NCBI GenBank assembly: GCA_910588745.1
Contig: CAJURK010000024.1
Span: 1 to 42,886 of the forward strand
Origin: an uncultured Dorea sp.
GTDB lineage: Bacteria > Bacillota > Clostridia > Lachnospirales > Lachnospiraceae
Direction of reading: 5' to 3'
DNA length: 42,886 nucleotides
The notes under the pieces are model-generated. The model was not told the DNA's origin. It worked only from the letters and a program-made list of their open reading frames with translations, and searched no databases. Shown in pieces: positions 33,612-41,778 of the stretch. Within the stretch, counting starts at the first letter, position 1. Every line of letters begins with the position of its first letter. Position numbers and translations under genes: made by a program.

Positions 33612-34409
33612 TTACAGTCCCAGCACATCACGGATGGTATAAAACCCCGGACCTTTATCCGCCAGATAAGCCGCGCAATCGCACGCCCCTCTTGCAAAGC
33701 ATTCCCAATTATAAGAATGATGGGTAATCTCCAGCCGCTCTCCCATAAAGCCAAAATAAACCGTATGACTGCTGGGAATATTCCCCGCGCGGAGGGAATG
33801 ATAACCAATCGTCCCCTTCTCTCTTAGTCCTTCCCCTTCCCGGCCGTAGACGGCGATATCCGACAGTCTGCGTCCTATGGCATGAGCCATGATCTCTCCC
33901 ATCTCTTTCGAGGTTCCGCTTGGGGCATCCTTTTTCCACTGGTCATGCATCTCTAAAATCTCAATATCTGCTTCCTCCCCAATCGCAGACGCCGCAAGTT
34001 CCAAAAGTTTATTCATCACGTTCACCAGCTTAGACGTATTAGCCGCATAAAGCATCGGAATTTCCCCGGAAGCCTTCTGAAAACGTTCCATCTCCTCGCC
34101 GGAAAATCCTGTCGTTCCGCATACAAGTCCCTTCTTATACCGCACTGCCAACTCAAGCGTCTTCATCGCGTTTTCTTTTGTGGAAAAATCAATCACCACG
34201 TCGCACTTCTCAATAACGTCTTCTAAATCGTCCACAACCGGTACGCCGAGTTCCCGGCCCACAAGAGCCGCTATCCCCAAATCCATGCCAATATAGTCTC
34301 TGCCGGCCGGCCCGACTCCTGCCGCCAGCTCCATATCTTCCCGCGCTGCCGCAACCTGCGTAATCAATCTTCCCATTTTGCCCTTTGGCCCGATTACAAC
34401 AACTTTCAT
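33612..34409 (-). CDS. dapB: 4-hydroxy-tetrahydrodipicolinate reductase, divergent
   Basis: A 265-residue NAD(P)H-dependent reductase of lysine/diaminopimelate and dipicolinate synthesis. The nucleotide-binding motif reads GPKGKMG (7-13) in place of the usual GAxGRMG, and CGTTGFSGEE (98-107) is typical. The catalytic region is EMHDQWKKDAPSGT (153-166): His155, Lys159 and the DAPSGT substrate loop are kept, but the second His of the usual EAHH is Asp156. The ANFSVGVN motif is changed to ANTSKLVN. It is therefore a divergent member; whether it is the main DapB cannot be settled here. No dapA is adjacent. Upstream is an extended -10 (TGTTATACT, minus strand, about 34487-34495). Confidence 0.8.
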   Translation of the reverse strand: MKVVVIGPKGKMGRLITQVAAAREDMELAAGVGPAGRDYIGMDLGIAALVGRELGVPVVDDLEDVIEKCDVVIDFSTKENAMKTLELAVRYKKGLVCGTTGFSGEEMERFQKASGEIPMLYAANTSKLVNVMNKLLELAASAIGEEADIEILEMHDQWKKDAPSGTSKEMGEIMAHAIGRRLSDIAVYGREGEGLREKGTIGYHSLRAGNIPSSHTVYFGFMGERLEITHHSYNWECFARGACDCAAYLADKGPGFYTIRDVLGL

Positions 34410-34540
34410 ACTCTACCCCCCTTTCGCATATACTAAAAACGAAATCCTCTAAACCTCTCTGTTTTTCACATTTTTATATGCTTTTAGTATAACACAAAAG
34501 CGATATTGATTGATAGATAGGAAAAAGAATTATTTTTTTG

Positions 34541-34570
34541 TTGCATTATCCGACAAAATATGCATATAAT
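34541..34570 (+). promoter_or_regulatory. Promoter of tRNA-Pro
   Basis: TTGCAT (34541-34546), 18 bp, TATAAT (34565-34570), 8 bp before the tRNA. Confidence 0.75.
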
Positions 34571-34578
34571 AGACGTAC

Positions 34579-34653
34579 CGGGGTATGGCTCAGTTTGGTT
34601 AGAGCGCACGGCTGGGGGCCGTGAGGTCGCAGGTTCGAATCCTGTTACCCCGA
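34579..34653 (+). tRNA. tRNA-Pro (anticodon GGG)
   Basis: The acceptor stem CGGGGTA/TACCCCG closes with discriminator A (34653). The D arm is GCTC/GAGC, the anticodon stem CACGG/CCGTG with loop CTGGGGG, so the anticodon is GGG, and the T arm has TTCGAAT. CCA is not encoded. A T7 run follows immediately and probably ends transcription. Confidence 0.95.
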
Positions 34654-34728
34654 TTTTTTTAAGTCAGTAAATATGGGATTTTTGATTTTACTGCGAAAAT
34701 TAATACCGTCATTTAATACCAATATCTA

Positions 34729-34762
34729 AAAAGGCAATAGATTTTTTCTACTGCCTTTTCTC
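34729..34762 (-). terminator. Terminator of hicB
   Basis: AAAAGGCAATAG pairs with CTACTGCCTTTT (one mismatch) around a T6 loop. On the minus strand the stem is followed by AGATATTGG, so it lacks a clean T tract but sits just after the hicB stop. Confidence 0.5.
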
Positions 34763-34772
34763 TCACTTACAC

Positions 34773-35180
34773 CTATCGGCTTTGAATTTTTAACTCGCTT
34801 TTGCGTGCCGCCGTCAATATTGCAGAAAAATTCACTCCCGCCTTTTCAGCTTCAAAATTCAGCCACGACGGTATTGTACAGTTTTTCTTGACCGCCTTCA
34901 TATCGTTCCTTCTGCGATACTCTCCAAAATCCACGTCCACAAGCGTCACAATATCTGCCGCCGAATCAGCCTTTACCTCTGATATTGCCGTCGGCTCCGG
35001 TAAAGTTTCCCCATCATCTTCCATATCAATGCCGACAACTCCTATTGCGTCCCTCGCCATTTCAATGGCTTCTGTCAGAGTATTCCCCTCGGTATTTATA
35101 TTGAAATCAGGAACGTACACCACATAACCAACCTTATCAGGCGTTAAAATAATCGGATAAGAATTATTTAGTAAAAACAC
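34773..35180 (-). CDS. HicB-like antitoxin, orphan
   Basis: A protein of about 130 residues. The N-terminal part (YPIILTPDKVGYVVYVPDF, NTLTEAIEMARDAI) is the HicB RNase-H-like fold, and the C-terminus (KKNCTIPSWLNFEAEKAGVNFSAILTAAR) is a DNA-binding helix pattern seen in HicB antitoxins. In working pairs HicB neutralises the HicA mRNase and represses the operon. No HicA is found on either side. The start is uncertain: AGGAGG lies at a GTG that is too close, and no ATG follows at normal distance (CTA AAT AAT takes its place). It may be inactive. Confidence 0.65.
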   Translation of the reverse strand: MFLLNNSYPIILTPDKVGYVVYVPDFNINTEGNTLTEAIEMARDAIGVVGIDMEDDGETLPEPTAISEVKADSAADIVTLVDVDFGEYRRRNDMKAVKKNCTIPSWLNFEAEKAGVNFSAILTAARKSELKIQSR

Positions 35181-35194
35181 CTCCTAAATTCTTG

Positions 35195-35335
35195 TGGCCT
35201 TATTTCAGCCCACGCCTTTTGATAATTGACTTTGCAAGATTTTCTACGTCATTTGGTACGCCATGCGGTCATATTCTTGTTGCAGCTTGTCAATGTCCAT
35301 ATCCTCACGCGGATTGTTGATCTGCTCCTCTGTTA
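35195..35335 (-). pseudogene. Remnant of an accessory gene, frameshifted, upstream of hicB
   Basis: Two short frames on the minus strand join end to end across a single frame change near 35262. The first reads LITEEQINNPREDMDIDKLQ to EYDRMAYQ and the second PNDVENLAKSIIKRRGLK and stop. Together they look like the C-terminal tail of a protein of unknown type; the N-terminal part is cut off at the end of the Gfo/Idh/MocA gene. Lies just upstream of hicB. I do not recognise the family. Confidence 0.35.
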
Positions 35336-36616
35336 TCAGCGGCTCAATAATTCGACTACCGCCCCGCCTTTCAGACGCGATTCTTCTGCCGCAAGAGCGC
35401 AGTAATGACTTTCCATTGAGGCTTCCAGCGTTGCAGTCCGCATATCCGGCTCCCTTCCCTCGATCATCATATCCAGAAAATCTTCCACCAAGCGGTTATC
35501 CCCGCCGCCATGCCCCGACAGATCTCTGCCCAGCTTACTTACATCTATGACTTCCGTTTCCTTCCCGAACTCGGTAATTTGTATGATATTTTCGGACATA
35601 TCCGCAACGATTTCCCCTTTTGTACCCATGAATTTTGTATATCGGCCGATCTCCTTCGTGAATCCGCACATCGTAAGACTGATCGTAGAGCCGTCCGTCA
35701 TATTAAGATTCACGATCTGATGATCCACCACATTATTATCACAGGCATATACGCATCGTCCGTAGGGTCCTGAAAGCAGCGCATCCATAATGCTTTCCTC
35801 CGTAGGATGCTGTGTAAGCACATTCAGCGGCCATTCCTGATTCCCACAGCGGGCTCCATATTTCTTATGGTCCAGATAAATCTTTTCCGCATCAAAGGGA
35901 CACTCTGCCTTCACAGTGCATCCGCCAAGGCATCTTTCTGCCGCCCCTTTCGGCATCCGCTCCTTGCGAAACAGATAGGTATCTCCAAAAGAACTGACTG
36001 ATTTACAGGTCTTTCCCGTAAGCCACAAAAGAATATCCATGTCGTGGCAGCATTTCTGTAAAATCATCGGACTAGACAGATTGGAATTTCTCCAATTTCC
36101 CCGTACAAAGCTGTGCGCATGGTGCCACCACCCTACATTTTCAAGAGCCATCACCGAAACCATTTCCCCGACTCTCCCGGAATCTATGATTTCTTTCAAC
36201 ATTGTATAAAACGGCGTGTACCGCAGCACATGACAGACCACAACCTTCCTGCCGCATTCTTCCGCCGTTCTCACCAGCCGCCGGCATTCTTCCAAATCCG
36301 GAGAAACCGGCTTCTCCAGAAGCAAATCATACCCTTTCTTTAATGCCGTTACCGCATGTTCTACATGCTGTCTGTCCTGCGTTGCAATCACCATTGCGTC
36401 CGCAAGTTTTTCCTGTTCAAGCATCTCCTCAGCGCTTAAGAAACATGTTCCCTCCGGTACTTGATATTCTTCGGCTGCTTCCCGAACCTTTTCCGGATCG
36501 ATATCCGCGACCGCTACAATCTCCATCTTATCTGGAAATAATTTAGCTGTACGCGCATAAGTATCTTTTCCCCTGCTTCCAAGTCCGGCTATCGCCACTT
36601 TTAATTTCCTTCCCAT
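35336..36616 (-). CDS. Gfo/Idh/MocA family oxidoreductase
   Basis: A 426-residue NAD(P)-dependent oxidoreductase. The Rossmann fold motif is GLGSRGKD (11-18) and the family Lys-Pro is in LLEKPVSPDLEECRR (97-111). The C-terminal catalytic domain is longer than usual and contains a Cys-bearing insert (AERCLGGCTVKAECPFDAEK). Family members oxidise sugars, inositols or glycosides; the substrate is unknown. The gene lies 15 bp after nrdG on the same strand with ribosome site AGGAGGATTC before the ATG, but a functional link to nrdG is unlikely. Confidence 0.88.
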   Translation of the reverse strand: MGRKLKVAIAGLGSRGKDTYARTAKLFPDKMEIVAVADIDPEKVREAAEEYQVPEGTCFLSAEEMLEQEKLADAMVIATQDRQHVEHAVTALKKGYDLLLEKPVSPDLEECRRLVRTAEECGRKVVVCHVLRYTPFYTMLKEIIDSGRVGEMVSVMALENVGWWHHAHSFVRGNWRNSNLSSPMILQKCCHDMDILLWLTGKTCKSVSSFGDTYLFRKERMPKGAAERCLGGCTVKAECPFDAEKIYLDHKKYGARCGNQEWPLNVLTQHPTEESIMDALLSGPYGRCVYACDNNVVDHQIVNLNMTDGSTISLTMCGFTKEIGRYTKFMGTKGEIVADMSENIIQITEFGKETEVIDVSKLGRDLSGHGGGDNRLVEDFLDMMIEGREPDMRTATLEASMESHYCALAAEESRLKGGAVVELLSR

Positions 36617-36631
36617 AGAATCCTCCTAACC

Positions 36632-37171
36632 TTATATTTCCTTCTCTCCGTCTAAACATGATTCGCCATACCTGCCTACGTCTCTGCCATCTTTCAATAC
36701 AATCAGCCTCTGGTTCCTGCTGCCGCGAAATAGAAGGGTAATATCTTTTTCTTCCTCCACAAACTCGCCGTCAACCAACACATCAATGTAAGAAAGCATC
36801 TCATTTGTCACGGCCGTATAGACGCGTCCTCCCTCCTGCATATCCACATCATACAGATAGCCAGAATAACACCAGATATCCTTCTCAGGATATGCTTCCT
36901 TTGCCCGTCTCAAAAGCTTTACCACTTCTGTCTGGTTCTCCGGTTCAAACGGCTCGCCGCCAAGTACGGTAAGTCCCTGGATATACGCTTCTCCCAACAT
37001 TTCAATAATCGCATCCTCCGTCTCGCTTGTATAAAGCTTGCCATACTCAAAATCCCATGTTTCCGCGTTGAAGCATCCTTTGCAGTGATGCCTGCAGCCG
37101 GATACAAACAGACTCACCCGCACACCCGGCCCATCCGCAATATCATAATTTTTTATACTTCCATAATGCAT
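36632..37171 (-). CDS. nrdG: Anaerobic ribonucleoside-triphosphate reductase activating protein
   Basis: A 179-residue radical-SAM activase that installs the glycyl radical in NrdD. The 4Fe-4S motif is C-x3-C-x2-C at Cys26, Cys30, Cys33 in SGCRHHCKGCFN; WDFEYGKLY and LTVLGGEPF follow. Length is typical. It lies about 0.9 kb beyond the end of nrdD, with tdk on the other strand between them, so the usual nrdD-nrdG operon is interrupted here. Confidence 0.95.
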   Translation of the reverse strand: MHYGSIKNYDIADGPGVRVSLFVSGCRHHCKGCFNAETWDFEYGKLYTSETEDAIIEMLGEAYIQGLTVLGGEPFEPENQTEVVKLLRRAKEAYPEKDIWCYSGYLYDVDMQEGGRVYTAVTNEMLSYIDVLVDGEFVEEEKDITLLFRGSRNQRLIVLKDGRDVGRYGESCLDGEKEI

Positions 37172-37431
37172 CTCTTCTACCCCTTTATTCCGCCAGCTTT
37201 CTTATGCGCCTTTTGTATCTTCAATTATAAGTTACAATCCACTTTTTCGCCATCCCTAAATCCTTATATTTCCTTACTTTTCTCTTTATCGGTTAGCCTC
37301 AACAAACAACAGGACGCAGGGCATTCAAATAACGTCTTTCATGATTCCATTTTTTACGGTTCTATGATAAACTACATAAGAATATGCATAATTTTTAACC
37401 ACAATGAAACTTTAATAAAAAGGATAAAACT

Positions 37432-38007
37432 ATGGCTAAATTATATTTTCGGCACGGAGCAATGGGCAGCTCCAAAACTGCAAATGCCCTAATGGTTGCT
37501 TACAATTATTATGAAAGGGGCAAAACCGCGCTTCTTGCGAAGCCTAAAATCGACACGCGCGATGTGGGCGTAATCCGCAGCCGTATGGGTCTAGAGCAAA
37601 AATGCAGCTATGTAGAAGACGTAGTTGCTATGAATGATACCGAGCTTTTAAAATATGACTGCGTCATCATTGACGAAGCACAGTTCTGCAAAAAATCCGA
37701 TATCGAATTCTTTGAACACATTGTGGATGATCTGGACATTCCCGTCATCTGTTATGGACTGCGCACTGATTTCCGGCGCGAACTGTTTGAGGGCAGCATG
37801 TGGCTTCTTGCATGGGCGGATGTCATCGAAGAATTAAAGACGGTCTGCTGGTGCGGCAACGGCGCAAGCTGTACCACACGCTTTACAAAAGACGGCAAAA
37901 TCATCCGCAGCGGCTCGCAGGTGGTGCTTGGCGGCAACGACTGCTATACGGCGCTTTGCCGGAAACATTTCAAAGAGGGAAAACTAGGACCTTCAAAACG
38001 AACTTAA
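37432..38007 (+). CDS. tdk: Thymidine kinase
   Basis: A 191-residue type II thymidine kinase of the nucleotide salvage pathway. The P-loop is GAMGSSKT (residues 9-16), with Ser in place of the usual Gly before the Lys. DEAQF (84-88) is the catalytic-base/Walker-B-type motif. Cysteine pairs CWCGNGASC and CRKHF near the C-terminus form the structural zinc site. The ribosome site AAAAGGA lies 6-7 nt before the ATG. It is the only plus-strand gene among the nrd genes. Confidence 0.95.
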   Translation: MAKLYFRHGAMGSSKTANALMVAYNYYERGKTALLAKPKIDTRDVGVIRSRMGLEQKCSYVEDVVAMNDTELLKYDCVIIDEAQFCKKSDIEFFEHIVDDLDIPVICYGLRTDFRRELFEGSMWLLAWADVIEELKTVCWCGNGASCTTRFTKDGKIIRSGSQVVLGGNDCYTALCRKHFKEGKLGPSKRT

Positions 38008-38041
38008 ACGGGTATGTTTTTTCGATACGTATTAAAGCAGA

Positions 38042-38070
38042 GAAAAAGCGCGCTGCTTATCGCGGCGCGC
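38042..38070 (-). terminator. Terminator of nrdD
   Basis: On the minus strand GCGCGC pairs with GCGCGC around an 11-nt loop (38048-38070) and is followed by TTTTTC. It lies 21 bp after the nrdD stop and also faces tdk from the other side. Confidence 0.75.
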
Positions 38071-38090
38071 CTTCCCCTCTCTCATTCTAT

Positions 38091-40286
38091 CTACAAGTGT
38101 AGTACTCTGTCTTTGATTTCTTGTGTTCTTCCCTGATTCCAAAATTGTGTTCCGATATAACCGCAGGTCCTTCTGGCAACGGCCATCTTATTCTGATCCT
38201 GATTCCCGCAATTCGGACATTCCCAGATCAGTTTTCCGGACTCATCTTCCCGAATCTGAATTTCTCCGTCGTAACCGCAGCACTCACAAAAATCACTCTT
38301 TGTATTCAGCTCCGCGTACATGATATTGTCATAGATAAATTTCATAACCGACAGCACCGCCGGAATGTTCTGCTGCATATTCGGCACTTCTACATAACTG
38401 ATTGCGCCGCCCGGAGACAATTTCTGGAAATCCGCCTCGAATTTCAGCTTGTCAAACGCGTTGATCTCCTCAGACACATGCACGTGATAACTGTTCGTAA
38501 TATAATTCTTATCCGTTACGCCCGGGATAATTCCAAACCGTTTCTGAAGGCACTTTGCAAATTTATAAGTAGTGGATTCCATAGGCGTTCCATATACAGA
38601 GTAACTAATATTCTCTGCATCCTTCCACTCCTTACATTTATCATTCAGCCTTTGCATAACCGCCAGAGCGAATTCCCTTGCTTCCGGATCTGTGTGGGAC
38701 TTGCCCATCATCCTCATGCACATCTCATAGAGTCCCGCATATCCAAGGGAAATCGTGGAATATCCATTGTACAGCAGCTTATCTATCTTTTCGCCCTTTT
38801 TCAGCCTCGCAAGCGCTCCATACTGCCACAGAATCGGCGCCACGTCGGAAATCGTCCCCAACAGCCTCTCATGCCGGCATCTCAGCGCCCGATGGCACAG
38901 CTCCAGCCTCTCGTCAAGAATCTTCCAGAACCGCTCTATATCCCCTTTTGAAGAACATGCCACGTCAACCAGATTAATCGTCACAACCCCTTGGTTGAAC
39001 CTTCCATAAAACTTATAACTTCCATCCGGATTCCGCTGGGAATCTTCCACTGTCAGGAAGGATCTGCATCCCATACAGGTATAGACGTTGCCCTGTTTCA
39101 GCTCCCGCATCATCTTCGCGGAGATATAATCGGGAACCATACGTTTCGCCGTACATTCGGCCGCAAGCTTTGTCAGCCTCCAATACTTGGATTTTTCAGT
39201 GATGTTATCCTCATCCAGCACATAGATCAGCTTTGGAAACGCCGGCGTAATCCACACGCCTTTTTCGTTCTTAACTCCCTGCATTCTCTGTTTCAGCACT
39301 TCTTCAATGATCATGGCCAGATCCTCCCGTTCCTGGCCTTCCTGCACTTCATCCAGATACATAAACATGGTCACAAAAGGAGCTTGTCCGTTACAGGTCA
39401 TCAAAGTAATCAACTGATATTGAATGGTCTGGATACCGCTCTTAACCTCTTCTCTTAACCGCCTTTCGGTAATCTGCCTGATGATTTCCTCATCCATGCT
39501 TTCCCCGCATTCTCTGCGCTCTTCTATGACGCTTTTCTTAAGCTTTTGTCTGCTGATATCCACAAACGGCGCAAGATGCGCCAGCGTAAAGGACTGTCCG
39601 CCGTATTGATTGCTTGCTACCTGCGCCACAATCTGAGTCGTTACGTTGCAGGCAGTAAAGAAGCTGTGGGGCTTCTCAATCAGAGTCTCACTGATTACGG
39701 TCCCGTTCTGCAGCATATCCTCTAGATTAATCAAATCACAGTTATGCTCCTTCTGAGCGAAATAATCCGAATCATGGAAATGAATAATTCCTTCTTCATG
39801 CGCCTGCACAATCTCCTCCGGAAGCAGCACACGCTTTGTCAAATCCTTACTCACTTCGCCTGCCATATAGTCGCGCTGGGTGGAATTGATCACCGGATTC
39901 TTATTGGAATTCTCCTGGGTCACTTCCTCATTCAGATGCTCAATCAGGGCAAGGATTCCATTATCCGTCGTATTCGACTTACGGGCAAGCTCTCTCTTAT
40001 AGCGGTAACGCACGTACTTCTGAGCCACCTCGTATCCGCGCATTCCCATGATACTGGTCTCCACCATATCCTGAATGTCTTCTACATTCACCGCATGGGA
40101 CATTCTCTGTACCTGCTGCGCAATATCATCCGCAATGGCGCGTACCTGATACTTATTCATCTTATAGATGTTCTCTACTTCCTGATTCGCAGCATTAATT
40201 GCATTCACAATCTTTGTTATATCGAAGGTAACTTCTTCGCCGTTTCTCTTGATTACTTTGTTTTTTACTGCCATATTCACTGCCAT
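38091..40286 (-). CDS. nrdD: Anaerobic ribonucleoside-triphosphate reductase (class III)
   Basis: A 731-residue glycyl-radical enzyme that makes dNTPs from NTPs without oxygen. An ATP-cone covers about residues 8-100 (KVIKRNGEEVTFDITKIVNAIN). The catalytic barrel follows. The C-terminus carries the zinc site (CECCGYDGE, CPNCGNQD) and the glycyl radical loop RRTCGYIG. Ribosome site AGAGGAGAGT precedes the ATG; a second Met four residues on is possible. Two NrdR-box-like sites lie upstream. The family is inactive in air, so this fits an anaerobe. Confidence 0.97.
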   Translation of the reverse strand: MAVNMAVKNKVIKRNGEEVTFDITKIVNAINAANQEVENIYKMNKYQVRAIADDIAQQVQRMSHAVNVEDIQDMVETSIMGMRGYEVAQKYVRYRYKRELARKSNTTDNGILALIEHLNEEVTQENSNKNPVINSTQRDYMAGEVSKDLTKRVLLPEEIVQAHEEGIIHFHDSDYFAQKEHNCDLINLEDMLQNGTVISETLIEKPHSFFTACNVTTQIVAQVASNQYGGQSFTLAHLAPFVDISRQKLKKSVIEERRECGESMDEEIIRQITERRLREEVKSGIQTIQYQLITLMTCNGQAPFVTMFMYLDEVQEGQEREDLAMIIEEVLKQRMQGVKNEKGVWITPAFPKLIYVLDEDNITEKSKYWRLTKLAAECTAKRMVPDYISAKMMRELKQGNVYTCMGCRSFLTVEDSQRNPDGSYKFYGRFNQGVVTINLVDVACSSKGDIERFWKILDERLELCHRALRCRHERLLGTISDVAPILWQYGALARLKKGEKIDKLLYNGYSTISLGYAGLYEMCMRMMGKSHTDPEAREFALAVMQRLNDKCKEWKDAENISYSVYGTPMESTTYKFAKCLQKRFGIIPGVTDKNYITNSYHVHVSEEINAFDKLKFEADFQKLSPGGAISYVEVPNMQQNIPAVLSVMKFIYDNIMYAELNTKSDFCECCGYDGEIQIREDESGKLIWECPNCGNQDQNKMAVARRTCGYIGTQFWNQGRTQEIKDRVLHL

Positions 40287-40354
40287 ACTCTCCTCTCGAA
40301 TCCGCTTGTCTAATATACCGCTCGCGCGTCAAATTCTGCTTCCAACAATTATCA

Positions 40355-40403
40355 CCACAATATCTAGTGGGTGTAAAAGTAATGTTACCACAAAATATAC
40401 AGA
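40355..40403 (-). promoter_or_regulatory. Two NrdR-box-like sites at the nrdD promoter
   Basis: Box 1 is CCACAATATCTAGTGG (40355-40370), a near-perfect inverted repeat; box 2 is CCACAAAATATACAGA (40388-40403), a weaker match. Starts are 33 bp apart, about three helical turns, as known for paired NrdR boxes. An extended -10 (TGGTAACAT on the minus strand, hexamer at 40382-40387) lies between them, so box 1 covers the start region and box 2 lies over the spacer. Confidence 0.7.
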
Positions 40404-40532
40404 ATGAAAAGTGATTTTTTTATAAATTTCAAAAAAGATTTTGACAAATCTCCGCAAACGCCCAAAATATGGTATTGTAATAAAAAAGACGGTTATAATA
40501 TTTCATAGCCGTCCACAAGGAGGTAATAAACT

Positions 40533-40874
40533 ATGTTAGAACAACTGCTCACGCTGCCGGGTTTCTTATATCAGCTCGGCAATAAGTACTATTTTCTTGG
40601 AAAATGGATCTGCAAGGAATGCCCCGATACGGATGCCGCCGACTGCGTTTACATGTACGCCATGTGTCGAAATGCCTCTGATATGACTGAAGCTGGCTTT
40701 TATTTTCAGAAACTGCGCGCCTACAGCGACCTTGCTTTAGAAGTCCCTTATAATCCCCAGCTTATCCGCAAGAATATGAAAGAGCTTTTGGCTTCTCTGC
40801 CAGAAACTGCAGCCCAGAAACTAAATGCGCAGATTGAAGCCTTTTCGGAAGATCTGCTTAGGTATTCACAATAA
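40533..40874 (+). CDS. Hypothetical protein, 113 residues
   Basis: A 113-residue, mostly helical soluble protein with 3 Cys and several Tyr (MLEQLLTLPGFLYQLGNKYY). No family is recognised. A strong AAGGAGG lies 8 nt before the ATG. The downstream YwaF-like membrane protein starts 4 bp after its stop, so the two are almost certainly co-translated. It is divergent from nrdD. A TTGACA (40441-40446) could be a -35 box, but no good -10 fits it. Confidence 0.7.
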   Translation: MLEQLLTLPGFLYQLGNKYYFLGKWICKECPDTDAADCVYMYAMCRNASDMTEAGFYFQKLRAYSDLALEVPYNPQLIRKNMKELLASLPETAAQKLNAQIEAFSEDLLRYSQ

Positions 40875-40878
40875 CCCG

Positions 40879-41631
40879 ATGGAAACCCGTAACAAACTAA
40901 TGAATATTTTCAAATCCCACCCGCAAAACAAATGTCTCTTTCCATACCCGAAAGGATATACGTTCTGCGGCTTCTTGATGCTGGCAAGCGAGATATGGAA
41001 ACAATGGACGCTCACATTCGTACTGAATAAAGGAATCTATAGTTGGTGGCATTTTCCCTTCCAGCTTTGCAGCATACCCATGTATGTTTGTCTGTCCATT
41101 GGCCTCCTATCCTCCGCACGTATCAACAGGCATCTGCCGGCATATTTACAGGCGCGCGCTGACCGGCTCTGTTCTCTCCTCGCGGCTTTCCTGATGGACT
41201 TTGGGCTTCTTGGCGGTATCTTCGTATTTTTCGATACCAGCGGTATGCATTATGAGTATCTGCCGTTAACCATACATTCTTATGTATGGCATATTCTTCT
41301 AATCATCCTCGGATGTGCCGGCGGATTATGCGTAAAAACCGACCGCTCCTTCAAAAGCTTTGGCTTTTGCGCCTTACTATATCTCATATGCTGTGCAGCC
41401 GCAACTGCGTTTAATCTTGCGTTTTATCAATTTGGCGGCATTAATATGTTCTACATCAGTCCGCACTATACCATGCAGCAGAAGGTCTTCTGTCAAATAG
41501 CAAAAGCTCTGGGAAATGGATTCGGCATCACGGCATATATCTCTGCCTCGGTCGCGGGAGCAGGCGGATTCCATCTAATGTGGCGCCGGCTCTTCCGGCT
41601 GAAATCCTCTTTTCCTCCAGATAATCTGTAA
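40879..41631 (+). CDS. YwaF/TIGR02206-like membrane protein
   Basis: A 250-residue membrane protein with about six hydrophobic segments. The motif WHFPFQLCSIPMYVCL near residue 55-70 and the His/Tyr-rich loop before it are reminiscent of the YwaF (TIGR02206, TMEM164-like) family, whose function is unknown. The start at 40879 leaves a 4-nt gap after the preceding gene; a longer in-frame reading (40825) overlaps it and lacks a ribosome site. Assignment is moderate. Confidence 0.6.
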   Translation: METRNKLMNIFKSHPQNKCLFPYPKGYTFCGFLMLASEIWKQWTLTFVLNKGIYSWWHFPFQLCSIPMYVCLSIGLLSSARINRHLPAYLQARADRLCSLLAAFLMDFGLLGGIFVFFDTSGMHYEYLPLTIHSYVWHILLIILGCAGGLCVKTDRSFKSFGFCALLYLICCAAATAFNLAFYQFGGINMFYISPHYTMQQKVFCQIAKALGNGFGITAYISASVAGAGGFHLMWRRLFRLKSSFPPDNL

Positions 41632-41657
41632 GTTTCCATCTTTGCAACGATTGGCCG

Positions 41658-41686
41658 TTGAATTCAAAAAATATCCGGCGTATAAT
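41658..41686 (+). promoter_or_regulatory. Sigma-A promoter of ferritin
   Basis: TTGAAT (41658-41663), 17 bp, TATAAT (41681-41686); leader about 85 nt. Confidence 0.75.
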
Positions 41687-41778
41687 AAAGTAGAACAGAC
41701 AAACGCCATTTGTGTTATATACTATTTATACGAAACAGTGGTCAAACAATTTATAAAACAAAGATGGAGGTACTAATT

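Noticed and set aside
35195..35262. The short frame just upstream of hicB as a possible HicA toxin
   Set aside because: It lacks the HicA His and Gly pattern, is only about 22 residues long and follows a stop codon. Treated as an unknown remnant.
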